A stretch of DNA of 64,000 bases. It comes from a bacterium. Its GTDB lineage: Bacteria > Myxococcota_A > Bradymonadia > UBA7976 > UBA1532. The notes under the pieces are model-generated. The model was not told where the DNA came from. It saw only the letters and a program-made list of their open reading frames with translations, and did not search any database. This document shows positions 16,302-25,585 of the stretch, piece after piece; the stretch's first letter is position 1, and each line of letters opens with the position of its first letter. The stretch lies in NCBI GenBank assembly GCA_030426085.1, contig JAUHYW010000028.1:36280-100279 (forward strand). Reading direction: 5' to 3'. The translations under genes were made by a program, and so were the position numbers.

Positions 16302-19084
16302 TGCGCGGCGTCGAGGACCTGCACGGCCCCGACGTCGGCGAGCGCCTCGGCCAGCGAGGGCGGCCCGACGACGCCGATGACCTCGTGCCCGGCGCACGGC
16401 TCGAGCACCTCGCCGATGGACGCCGGGTCGACCGCGGCGAGCGCCTGGGGGTAGGCCCGCAGCGCGTCGAGGTCGAGGCCGTCGCGCAGCATGCGGGCCA
16501 GCATCGAGGTCAGCTCGCCCGGGGTGCGCCCCTGCAAGCGCGTCCGGCGGGCGACGGACCACTGCGCTTTGCGCAGCGCGGCCGCCTTCAGCTCTCCCCG
16601 GCCGAGCGCGCCGAGGCGGTCGAGGATGGCCGAGAGCGCCCGGATCGCCTGATCGGTCTGCACCGTGGCCCGGATGTAGAGCCCGGCGTTGCCGTTGGCC
16701 GCGGTGTCGGTGTAGGCCGACGGCGAGTAGCTGCTGCCGGTGTTCTCCCGCAGGCTGTACCACAGGTCGTCCCGCAGGGCGCTGCTCAGTACGGCGCGGG
16801 TCGCGCTGCGCTCGGGGGCCCCGTCGACCAGACAGGACAGCGTCAGCGCGACCTGGGTCGCCTCGGGCCGGGCCCTGAAGATCACCGTCCGCTGCTCGGG
16901 CGGCTTCGGGGCCGGCGGCAGCCCGACGACCCGCTGGCCCGGCGCCTCGGCCCGCCAGCTCCCGAAGCGGGCCTCGACCGCCGCGCGGGCCTCGGCGAGA
17001 TCGATGTCTCCGATGACCATGAGGGTGGCGTTGGCCGGGGCGAGGTGGGCCTCGAGGTGCCGCTGGAAGTCGGCCTGGGTCAGCGCCTCGATCGCCGGGC
17101 CGTCGAGGGTCACCCGCCCCAGCGGGTGCTCGCGGTAGAGCGCCCGGGTCGCGGCCTCTTGCACCGCGTAGGCCGGATCCCGCTCGCGGCGGCGGGCCTC
17201 GATCGCCTTTTCGAAGGCGATGGCCCGCCCCCGCCGCAGCCCGGGATCCAGCGCCCGCCGGGTGCGCACGCCGATGTCCATGACCGCCAGCGCGTCGGGC
17301 AGGTTGGGCGACGGGGCCTCGATGAACTCGATCGCGTAGCCCTCGGCCGACCACCGCGACCGGCGCCCGGTGAACCGGGTCGCCTCGGGCGCGTCGTCCC
17401 GGCTGCGCATCCACCAGACGAGCCCCATCGGATCGGTGGACTGATAGCCCCCATGGGTCATCAGCGACACCCGGACGAGCGGCGCGCCGGGGTGGCGCAC
17501 GATGATGACCGGCAGGCCGTTGGGCAGCTCGAAGCGCTCGATGTCGTCGCCGAGCGGGCTGACCGCCGCCCGGGCGATGTCGGCCGGCTGCATCCGGGCG
17601 TAGATCGCGTCGAGCCGGGTGTCGCCCTCGAAGACCGCGCCCGACCAGGTGGCGTCGGCGTCGAACGCGGGCCCCTGCCCGGCCTTCTTCTCCTCGGGCT
17701 CGACGATGAGCGCCGCCATGCGGTCCCGGGTGAGGTGCTCGTAGGCGAAGTCCCGCTGGTCCTCGACGTCGAGCTGCTCCAGATCCTCGAAGGCGGCCCG
17801 GTAGGCGTCGACCCGGCCCAGGTAGTGGGTGTGCAGGGCGACCCGCTCGACCCGCTGCTCGTAGGCCAGCTCGCTCAGCGTGCGCCCGACCAGGGCCGCC
17901 CGGGCCCGGTCGAACTCGGCCCGGCTGTCGCCCCACTGCCACATCAGCGCCGGCGCCGAGCGGGCCTTGTCGAGCATGTCGTCGAGGTCGATGTCGCCGG
18001 GAGCGATGCCGATGACACAGTAGAAGAGCGACGCGTCGATGCCCGGGTCGACGCCGCAGCCGACCCCGGTGGTCAGGCTCTGCACGTCGCCGGTGCGCGG
18101 GCGCAGGGTGTAGCCCAGGTAGCCGCCGAGGAAGAGCGCGGCGGTCTCCATCACGGTGCCCTTGCCCCGCCAGGCGCTGGGCACCAGCCAGCCGACGACG
18201 ATGGTCGGCTCTTCGACCGGGCCGGTGATGCGGCGCAGCGCCTCGGTCGGCTCGGGCACCGCCGGCTGATCCCCCACGACGCGGGGCTTCGGCTGGGTCA
18301 GCTCGAGCTTCTTCCCCGGCGGCAGCGGCTGGCCGTCGGCGGTCATCAGCGCCGGCGGGAACGCCTGCTGGAGCAGCAGCCCCGCCTGCTGGCGGTCGAA
18401 GTCGCCGCTGATCACGATGGTGGTCTTCGCCGGGCGGTAGTGGGCCTCGGTGAAGGCCCGCACGTCGTCCATGCCGATCGACGACAGCGTCTCGTGGGTG
18501 CCGATGCCGGTCCGATGGCGGGGGTGATCGGCGGGGTACAGCAGCGACTCCAGCTCTTGGAAGATGCGGTTGCCGATGTTGGTCTCGGTGCGCACCCGCA
18601 GCTCGTTGCGCACGACCTCCCGCTCGATGTCGAGGATGCGATCCTCGATGTTGGCCACCGGGTCGAGCATGCGCAGCGCCTCGATGCGCAGCAGGCCGGC
18701 GAGCGCGTCTTTGGGGGCGGTGGTGATGTACACCGTGCGCTCGGCGGCGGTGTAGGCGTTGAACGCCCCGCCGATGCCCTTGATGACATCCATGACCTGG
18801 GTCTTGCCGTCGTGCCGGGCCCGGAAGCACATGTGCTCGACGAGGTGGGCGATGCCCTCCTTGCCCTGGGGGTCGCCCTGGCTGCCCACGTCGACCACCG
18901 AGACGACGGTGACCGTCGGCCGGGTGTGATCCTCCTGGAAGACGACCCGCAGGCCGCTGGGCAGCGCGAAGTCGGTCGAGTCGATGGTGAACGGCGCGAA
19001 CTTCGCCTTGTAGCTCGGGCCGCCGCCGCAGCCGACGGTGAGGGCCGCGAGGGCGAGCAGCAGCGCGGGACGCAGGGGGCGCAT
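16298..19084 (-). CDS. M16-family zinc peptidase lipoprotein, two-domain
   Basis: A 928-residue protein with a lipobox (LTVGC, Cys19). The first half carries the inverted zinc motif HLVEH (residues 80-84), and Glu161 lies at the family's exact spacing (HxxEH, 76 residues, Glu). The second half (from about residue 460) repeats the fold, but its matching helix reads GLVWWMRSR and lacks the zinc ligands, as is usual for the inactive half of M16 enzymes; it keeps a MVIGDID strand. This is a complete one-chain pitrilysin or processing-peptidase-like enzyme, anchored by lipid and probably in the periplasm. The ATG at 19084 was chosen because GGAG lies six bases upstream; longer frames start earlier without such a site. 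Confidence 0.9.
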   Translation of the reverse strand: MRPLRPALLLALAALTVGCGGGPSYKAKFAPFTIDSTDFALPSGLRVVFQEDHTRPTVTVVSVVDVGSQGDPQGKEGIAHLVEHMCFRARHDGKTQVMDVIKGIGGAFNAYTAAERTVYITTAPKDALAGLLRIEALRMLDPVANIEDRILDIEREVVRNELRVRTETNIGNRIFQELESLLYPADHPRHRTGIGTHETLSSIGMDDVRAFTEAHYRPAKTTIVISGDFDRQQAGLLLQQAFPPALMTADGQPLPPGKKLELTQPKPRVVGDQPAVPEPTEALRRITGPVEEPTIVVGWLVPSAWRGKGTVMETAALFLGGYLGYTLRPRTGDVQSLTTGVGCGVDPGIDASLFYCVIGIAPGDIDLDDMLDKARSAPALMWQWGDSRAEFDRARAALVGRTLSELAYEQRVERVALHTHYLGRVDAYRAAFEDLEQLDVEDQRDFAYEHLTRDRMAALIVEPEEKKAGQGPAFDADATWSGAVFEGDTRLDAIYARMQPADIARAAVSPLGDDIERFELPNGLPVIIVRHPGAPLVRVSLMTHGGYQSTDPMGLVWWMRSRDDAPEATRFTGRRSRWSAEGYAIEFIEAPSPNLPDALAVMDIGVRTRRALDPGLRRGRAIAFEKAIEARRRERDPAYAVQEAATRALYREHPLGRVTLDGPAIEALTQADFQRHLEAHLAPANATLMVIGDIDLAEARAAVEARFGSWRAEAPGQRVVGLPPAPKPPEQRTVIFRARPEATQVALTLSCLVDGAPERSATRAVLSSALRDDLWYSLRENTGSSYSPSAYTDTAANGNAGLYIRATVQTDQAIRALSAILDRLGALGRGELKAAALRKAQWSVARRTRLQGRTPGELTSMLARMLRDGLDLDALRAYPQALAAVDPASIGEVLEPCAGHEVIGVVGPPSLAEALADVGAVQVLDAAQ

Positions 19085-19203
19085 GGGCATCTCCGGTGGG
19101 TGGACGGGGGAACTTATCACGGCGGCATCATCGGAGCATCCCGCTTGCGGCGGCGCGGCCGATGGTGTGCATTCGTCGAAGCCATCCACCGCGGAGCGCG
19201 CCC

Positions 19204-20520
19204 ATGCCGATCGATCTGCCCGTCACCGGAGGCCGCCTGCGCACGACCTACGACCTCCTGCGGACCCCGTACGCGGCCTACGATCGCTGGCGCTCGACCC
19301 TGGGCGACACCTTCGTGGTCCGGGCGATGAACGGCGACGTCGTGGCGAGCTGCGACCCCGACTTCGTCGCCGACTTCCTGCGGCTCACCGACGACGAGCA
19401 CACCCCGTTCGCCTCGACGGCGCTGGTCGGGCTGCTCGGCGGGGGCACGATGATCGTGACCCCCGGCGACGCTCACAAGCGCAAGCGGCGGCTGGTCGGG
19501 CCCCACTTTCGCGGCGAGCGCATGCGGGCCTACGCCGGCATCGTCGATCGCATCGCCCGCGAGCGGGTGGCCCGGTGGTCGGGCGAGCTGCGGGTGATGG
19601 ACGAGACGTTGCCCATCTCGCTGGATGTGATCATCCGGGCGGTGTTCGGCGCCGACGACGAGGCCGATGTCGAGCGCTACCGCGGCGAGATCACCGACCT
19701 CGTCGGGCGGATGTCGCCGCTCTTCGTGTTCAGCCGCCAGACCCAGCGGCGCGTCTTCGGGCTGGGCCCGTGGGCCCGCTACAGCGACGCCCGCGACCGG
19801 CTCATCGACCACCTGAAGGCCGATCTGGCGGCCCGCCGGGCGGCGCCCGACGAGGCGCGGCCCGACATCCTCACCTGCATGGCCGAAGCCCGGGACGAGG
19901 CCGGCGAGCCGATGCCGCTCGACGAGGCGGCCGAGGAGCTGGTGGGGCTGCTCTTCGCCGGGCACGAGACGACCCAGATCGCGCTGGCGTGGGCGGTGTA
20001 CTGGCTGCATCGGCACCCCGAGACGCTGGCTGCGCTGCGGGCCGAGCTGGACGAGGCGCCGGCCGATCCCGCGGCCCGGGTGAAGCTGCCCTACCTCGAG
20101 GCGGTGGTGCACGAGACGCTGCGGCTCTACCCCATCGTGCCCGACGTGCTGCGCACGCTGACGGTGCCCAAGACCCTCGGCGGCGTCGAGCTGCCGATCG
20201 GGACGAACGTGGCGGTCGCCGCCGCGATGACCCATATGCGGGACGATCTCTACCCCGATCCGGCGCGCTTCGATCCTCAGCGGTTCGTGGGGGTGAAGCC
20301 CAAGCCGCAGGCGTACCTGCCGTTCGGGGCCGGCGTCCGGCGGTGCATCGGGGCCGCGCTGGCCATCTTCGAGATGAAGGTCGTGCTCGCCGAGATCATC
20401 GCCGGCGTCGAGCTGGAGTTGCTGGGCGAGGAGACCCCCATCCGGCGCAACGTCGCCACCGCGCCCCGGCACGGGGTCCGAGTGCGGGTCGTGGGGCGGC
20501 GCGACGCCTCGGCCGGCTGA
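19204..20520 (+). CDS. cytochrome P450
   Basis: A 438-residue haem-thiolate monooxygenase. The I-helix AGHETT (252-257), the K-helix ETLR (304-307) and the haem loop FGAGVRRCIG with the proximal Cys381 are all intact. The sequence resembles the CYP102/CYP4-like group of bacterial P450s rather than the short CYP1xx type. The substrate is unknown, and no ferredoxin or reductase gene is nearby, so electrons must come from elsewhere. The ATG at 19204 was chosen over an upstream ATG at 19096, since the P450 fold begins directly after it. It is divergent from the M16 peptidase across a 119-base gap with no clear promoter hexamers. Confidence 0.9.
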   Translation: MPIDLPVTGGRLRTTYDLLRTPYAAYDRWRSTLGDTFVVRAMNGDVVASCDPDFVADFLRLTDDEHTPFASTALVGLLGGGTMIVTPGDAHKRKRRLVGPHFRGERMRAYAGIVDRIARERVARWSGELRVMDETLPISLDVIIRAVFGADDEADVERYRGEITDLVGRMSPLFVFSRQTQRRVFGLGPWARYSDARDRLIDHLKADLAARRAAPDEARPDILTCMAEARDEAGEPMPLDEAAEELVGLLFAGHETTQIALAWAVYWLHRHPETLAALRAELDEAPADPAARVKLPYLEAVVHETLRLYPIVPDVLRTLTVPKTLGGVELPIGTNVAVAAAMTHMRDDLYPDPARFDPQRFVGVKPKPQAYLPFGAGVRRCIGAALAIFEMKVVLAEIIAGVELELLGEETPIRRNVATAPRHGVRVRVVGRRDASAG

Positions 20521-20536
20521 GTCGGGGGCTCACCGG
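20513..20536. terminator. hairpin containing both stop codons of P450 and caspase genes
   Basis: CCGGCTGAG (20513-20521) pairs with CTCACCGG (20529-20536) with one bulged C around a seven-base loop. The stem contains the TGA of the P450 gene and the complement of the TGA of the converging gene. Candidate bidirectional terminator. Confidence 0.45.
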
Positions 20537-22392
20537 GCGGTGACGATCTCCAGGGATCGGGTGGTCCAGCGCTCCGCGCCCGCTCCCCGCGCCCGGGCGC
20601 CCGCGGATGGCCACAGCGCGCCGAGCCCATCGAGCGGCCCGAGACCCCGGGCGCCCCCGGCGAGCGCCGCCGGGCCCTGCTGCAAGACGCGGAAGTCGGC
20701 CGGAGCGGTGGTGGCGATCAGCATGAGCCGATCGACCGTGCGCTCGACGCCCACCGGCAGCGCGGCCTCGACCCGCTGCTGCCAGCGGCCGAACGCCTGC
20801 ACGAAGGCCCGCGATCCGGGCAACGGGTAGACCACCGAGACGGCGCCGTCGGGGGCCAGCGCGAGCACGGTCAGGTACAGGTCGACCGGGCCGGTGTTGG
20901 CGACGGTCAGCGTCAGCTCACGGCCCGGGGCGACTTCCACCGCGCCCCGGTGGTCGGCGCCGTCGACGGTCGCCGTGAGGTCGACGGTGAGGGTGTCGTC
21001 GCCGCTCGACAGGCCGGCGATGGCATGCCATCGGACCCATGCCATGATGCGTGAAGTCATGCCGGCCGCGATGGTATCGATGCCATCGGCTGACGTGTGC
21101 CAGGCGTCGATCGGCCGCCCGTCGGGGGCCTCGATCGACGCGCGGCCGGCTCGATGCCGCACGGTGAGCCGGCCCGCGCTGGGCTCGGTCACGACGCGGA
21201 CCCCGGGCTGCGTCAGCCGCGCGCGCAAGGCGTCGTCGAGGGGATCGTCGGTGGCGAGGTGGATCGGGATCGCCTCGGCCGGCGCTGCCGGCTTCACCAG
21301 GAAGGCGCGGGACGCCGGGGCGACCGTCGCGCCCGGCGGCAGGGCGAGGCGGGCGGTTGTGGCGTCGACCGCGGTGACCGTGGCCCGGAAGGCGGCGTCC
21401 GCGGCGCGGCGGGCCCCGGGCGCCGCGATGGCGTACACCGCGCCGGGCCGCACCCCGTGGGCCTCGCCCGCGCCGAGGATCGCCCCGCCTTCGCCCGGCT
21501 CGACCGGGGTGTACGTCGGCGGCGGGCGAAGGCGGGCGCCGAAGGGGGTCCGATCGGCGCCCGGCCCTTCGAGCTGGGGATCCTGTCGCCGATCGCGGGC
21601 CTGCACCGCGGCCCGCATCGGCTCGAACACATCCCGCAAGCTGGCGCCGGGCGGCGCGGTCCGCAGGGCCTCGATCAGCATCCAGGTGAGCAACCCCCGC
21701 CGGGCGCCCCCGGGCCCCAGCGGCTTCTCGAACGCGAGCTGGTCCTCCCGGGCGGCGGCGATCAGCGTCCAGCCGTCGGGGCCGTCGTCCAGCGCGATGC
21801 CCGCCGCCTGCGGACGGGCGGTGATCAGCCGGGGGCGCGCGTCCCGGGGCGCGACCCGGGCCAGCGGGTCGCGGGCGCCGGTGCCCGCGTGGCAGCTGTC
21901 GTAGATGAAGGTCGTCGCCGCGCTGCGCAGGCTCAGCCCGCGCAGCACCGCGTGCAGCTCGTCGTCGAGCAGATCGAGGTTGGGGCGCCCGCTCCGGCCG
22001 CTGTCGTGGGGCACCAGCCCCTCGTCCCAGCCGTCGGGTTCGTCACCCGACGCGTCGAAGACCCGCGCCCCGTGGCCCGAGAAGTAGAAGACCGCCGGCT
22101 CGTCCCGGCCGACCCGCCACGCCATCTCGGCCAGCGCCCGCAAGATGGCCTCCCGGGTGGCCTGCCCGTCGACGAGCAGCGTGATCTGCGCCGGGGGGAA
22201 GCCGAAGCGGTCGATCAGCAGCGCCCGCATGGCGCGCGCGTCGTGCGGCGGGCCTTCGAGGTCGGGCAGCTCGGGATCGGCGTACTGCCCGACGCCCACG
22301 ATGACCGCCCGGCCGCCGGGCGCGGCGCCGCTGATGCCGGAGGTCGCGGCGAGCGCCAGCCAGGCGAGCGCCACGACCCGGGCCCGGCTCAC
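20530..22392 (-). CDS. secreted caspase-like (C14) protein with DUF4384-like C-terminus
   Basis: A 620-residue protein. The N-terminal signal peptide ends near Ala23 (ATSGISGAAPG). The caspase/metacaspase p20 core has His107 (FYFSGHGAR) and Cys167 (FIYDSCHAG), so the catalytic dyad is intact. The middle part is beta-rich. The C-terminal region (about 500-600, LTLTVANTGPVDLYLTVLALAPDGAVSVVYP) resembles DUF4384, a common partner of bacterial caspases. The GTG at 22392 overlaps the stop of a small lipoprotein gene, so the two are coupled. The enzyme likely cleaves after basic residues outside the cytoplasm; its target is unknown. The gene also contains a cluster of short palindromes at 21019-21087. 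Confidence 0.8.
   Translation of the reverse strand: MSRARVVALAWLALAATSGISGAAPGGRAVIVGVGQYADPELPDLEGPPHDARAMRALLIDRFGFPPAQITLLVDGQATREAILRALAEMAWRVGRDEPAVFYFSGHGARVFDASGDEPDGWDEGLVPHDSGRSGRPNLDLLDDELHAVLRGLSLRSAATTFIYDSCHAGTGARDPLARVAPRDARPRLITARPQAAGIALDDGPDGWTLIAAAREDQLAFEKPLGPGGARRGLLTWMLIEALRTAPPGASLRDVFEPMRAAVQARDRRQDPQLEGPGADRTPFGARLRPPPTYTPVEPGEGGAILGAGEAHGVRPGAVYAIAAPGARRAADAAFRATVTAVDATTARLALPPGATVAPASRAFLVKPAAPAEAIPIHLATDDPLDDALRARLTQPGVRVVTEPSAGRLTVRHRAGRASIEAPDGRPIDAWHTSADGIDTIAAGMTSRIMAWVRWHAIAGLSSGDDTLTVDLTATVDGADHRGAVEVAPGRELTLTVANTGPVDLYLTVLALAPDGAVSVVYPLPGSRAFVQAFGRWQQRVEAALPVGVERTVDRLMLIATTAPADFRVLQQGPAALAGGARGLGPLDGLGALWPSAGARARGAGAERWTTRSLEIVTAR
21019..21087. repeat. two GATGGC/GCCATC palindromes inside the caspase gene
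   Basis: A perfect 14-base palindrome, GATGGCATGCCATC, lies at 21019-21032, and an 18-base near-palindrome, GATGGTATCGATGCCATC, at 21070-21087. Both share the GATGG...CCATC ends seen at 3388, 28430 and 28484. They are in coding sequence, where the codons are less GC-rich than around them. Confidence 0.5.
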
Positions 22393-22901
22393 GGGCAGGG
22401 GCCGACCTCGACGTCCAGCGGGAGCTGCTGCCCGTCGGGCCCCTTCGGGCCGTCCCAGTACAGCATCAGCGCGCCGCTCGCGCCCTTGAAGTCGGCCGGC
22501 TGCGAGAGGGCGCCGAGCTTCTCGGCGTCGATCCGCTGGACCGTGCGGGCCCCGATCTCGAGCTTGGCCGGGTCGAGCTGGAAGACCTGCCCCCCGCCGG
22601 TGGCCGGCCCGATGCGGACCAGCGCCCGGTCGTAGCGCAGACCTCGCAGATCGGTGGACAGCTTCAGCTCGATCCACAGGCCGGCGACCGCGCCGCCCGC
22701 GTCGCAGGCCCGCACCGCGCACGAGCCGCAGCCGTGCTCACCGGGCTTCGCGTCGTCGAACGCCGCCGGGGGCCGGTCTTCGGCGGGCACCGGCTCGGGC
22801 TGGGGCGCGGCGCCGCAGCCGAGCGCGGCCCAGGTGACGAGCAGGGCCGCGGCGAGGGCGGGCAGCGGCAGGGGTCGCGCGCGATCAGGCATGTCGCTCA
22901 T
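22389..22901 (-). CDS. small lipoprotein, unknown function
   Basis: A 170-residue protein with a lipobox (WAALGC, Cys about 29), a Pro-rich linker and a single domain with four Cys (HGCGSCAVRACDAGG and the terminal GPCP), which could form two disulphides. I do not recognise the domain. The gene lies between hemF (29-base gap) and the caspase gene (four-base overlap), so the three are likely one transcript; the coupling suggests the lipoprotein works with the caspase. The ATG at 22901 or the one at 22892 could be the start. Confidence 0.65.
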   Translation of the reverse strand: MSDMPDRARPLPLPALAAALLVTWAALGCGAAPQPEPVPAEDRPPAAFDDAKPGEHGCGSCAVRACDAGGAVAGLWIELKLSTDLRGLRYDRALVRIGPATGGGQVFQLDPAKLEIGARTVQRIDAEKLGALSQPADFKGASGALMLYWDGPKGPDGQQLPLDVEVGPCP

Positions 22902-22930
22902 GGCGGGTCTCCGAAGATGGGGCGGTGGGT

Positions 22931-23983
<1,053 letters not shown>

Positions 23984-24076
23984 GGCGCACAATCTAGCGC
24001 AGGACGGCCGGCGACGCGACGGGCTCGAATCCGACACCCGTTGAGTTCCGGTCGCCCGATCGGGCATGACAGTGCC

Positions 24077-25576
24077 ATGACCTCCGACGACGAGCAGCGC
24101 GTGCAGCTCGCCCTGCGGTTGATCCACAGCGCAGAGCAGAGCCTCGATCGGCCCGATCCCGAGGCGCCCCTGCCCCGGGCGCTGGTCCTCGGCGTGCAAG
24201 CGGTGGCGAAGTGTCGGGCGCTCGATCCGGCGGTGCCGGCCCACACCCGCATGCTGATCCGCGCCCTGGGGGCGCAGGCCGAGGCCGCGTTCGAGGCTCA
24301 GCGCGCCGATCTGGCCCGGTCAGCGCTCTTCGAGGCGGCGGCGCTGCTCGGCGCGCCGGTCGGTGAGCCGCCGGGCCCGGCCGCGCCCCATCCCCTCGCC
24401 CGCCACATCGGCGATCTGCTCGAGACCCTGGCCGACGAGCACCTCGCCCGCGATCGCCGCCCGCTGCCCGCCGGCCCCGGCCCGCTGGCGGTCCTCCGCG
24501 CGGCGGTGCACCTGCTGCGCCCCGAGCCCGACGGCCCCCCCGCCGCGCGGCAGGCCTACGCCTTCGCCGCGTGGCGGCTGGCCGATCTGGTCGACGAGCG
24601 CCACGGCCCGCAGGCGGCGGTCCCGGCCACGATCGCGGCGGTGGGCGCCCTGCGGGGTATGCCCGACGCCGGGCTGAACGCCCAGCCGCTGGCCGAGGCG
24701 CTGATCGAGCTGGCCATCCGCTGCGAGCACGATCCGCCCCGGGCGGTGGACGCCGCCGACGAGGCGGTGGCGCTCTACCGGGCGGCCTTCGGCGCCGAGC
24801 CCGAGGGCTACCGCTTCGATCTGGCGCGGGCGCTGTTCGTGGCGAGCGTCTATCACGGGGGCCTCGGCCGGCGGCCGGTGGCCCTCGGCACGATCGAGGA
24901 GGCGGTCGAGCTGCTGCGGGGGGCGCCGCCCGACGATCGCCACGCGGCCCGGCCGCTGCTGGCCCACTGCCTGCACAACCTGGGGCTGTGGACCCAGCCC
25001 ATCCGCCCCCGGGCGGCCGAGCCGGCGCTGCGGGAGGCGGTGGCGCTCTACCGGGCCCTCGACGCCGAGCAGCCGGGCAGCCACGCCGACGACATCGCCA
25101 CCAGCCTCGCCAGCCTGGCCAGCTTGCTCGCGGTGCACCGCCACCCCGAAGAGGCCGCCCGGCTCAACGACGAGGCGCTCGATCGTCTGCGGACGCTGGC
25201 CGAGGCCGGGGTCGATCACATGGACGGGGCGCTGGCCGACGCGCTGGTCATATCGGGCAGCCTGGCCCACGCCCGGGGCGAGCCGGAGATCGCGGCCGCG
25301 CTGTGGGACGAGGGCATCGAGCGCTTGTGGCCGGCCTACGAGGCGGCGCCGGAAGAGAGGGGCTACACCACGGCCCTCCTGCTCGCCTGCCGCCTGCGCC
25401 TCGCCCGCCGCGAGCCGCGGCTCGGGCGCGATCTGAGCCCGCTGATCGAGCAGTTCAACCGCCTGCAATGGCCCGACGGCCCGGGGCTGGTGCGCCGGGG
25501 ACGGTGGACGCTGGACGGCCCGAGCGACGCCCCGGCGGCCGAGAGCCCGCTTGCGACGCACACTGAACACGCGTAG
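24077..25576 (+). CDS. TPR-repeat protein, unknown function
   Basis: A 499-residue soluble protein made of helical repeats (for example EEAVELLRGAPPDDRHAARPLLAHCLHNLGL and ATSLASLASLLAVHRHPEEAARLNDEAL), of TPR type. No signal peptide, enzyme motif or DNA-binding domain is visible. The longer upstream frame runs over hemF and is a shadow; the ATG at 24077 begins the family-like helix. It lies ten bases upstream of the Lhr helicase start and is probably co-transcribed with it. It is divergent from hemF over a 93-base gap without clear promoter hexamers. Probably a protein-binding scaffold. Confidence 0.7.
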   Translation: MTSDDEQRVQLALRLIHSAEQSLDRPDPEAPLPRALVLGVQAVAKCRALDPAVPAHTRMLIRALGAQAEAAFEAQRADLARSALFEAAALLGAPVGEPPGPAAPHPLARHIGDLLETLADEHLARDRRPLPAGPGPLAVLRAAVHLLRPEPDGPPAARQAYAFAAWRLADLVDERHGPQAAVPATIAAVGALRGMPDAGLNAQPLAEALIELAIRCEHDPPRAVDAADEAVALYRAAFGAEPEGYRFDLARALFVASVYHGGLGRRPVALGTIEEAVELLRGAPPDDRHAARPLLAHCLHNLGLWTQPIRPRAAEPALREAVALYRALDAEQPGSHADDIATSLASLASLLAVHRHPEEAARLNDEALDRLRTLAEAGVDHMDGALADALVISGSLAHARGEPEIAAALWDEGIERLWPAYEAAPEERGYTTALLLACRLRLARREPRLGRDLSPLIEQFNRLQWPDGPGLVRRGRWTLDGPSDAPAAESPLATHTEHA

Positions 25577-25585
25577 CGTATCCCC

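Noticed and set aside
16385..19330. 981-residue open frame opposite the M16 gene
   Set aside because: Shadow of an M16 peptidase with all zinc ligands; no known motif in the shadow.
20530..22392. Caspase as part of a known anti-phage system
   Set aside because: It has a signal peptide and DUF4384-like tail, and no effector or sensor gene of a defence system is beside it.
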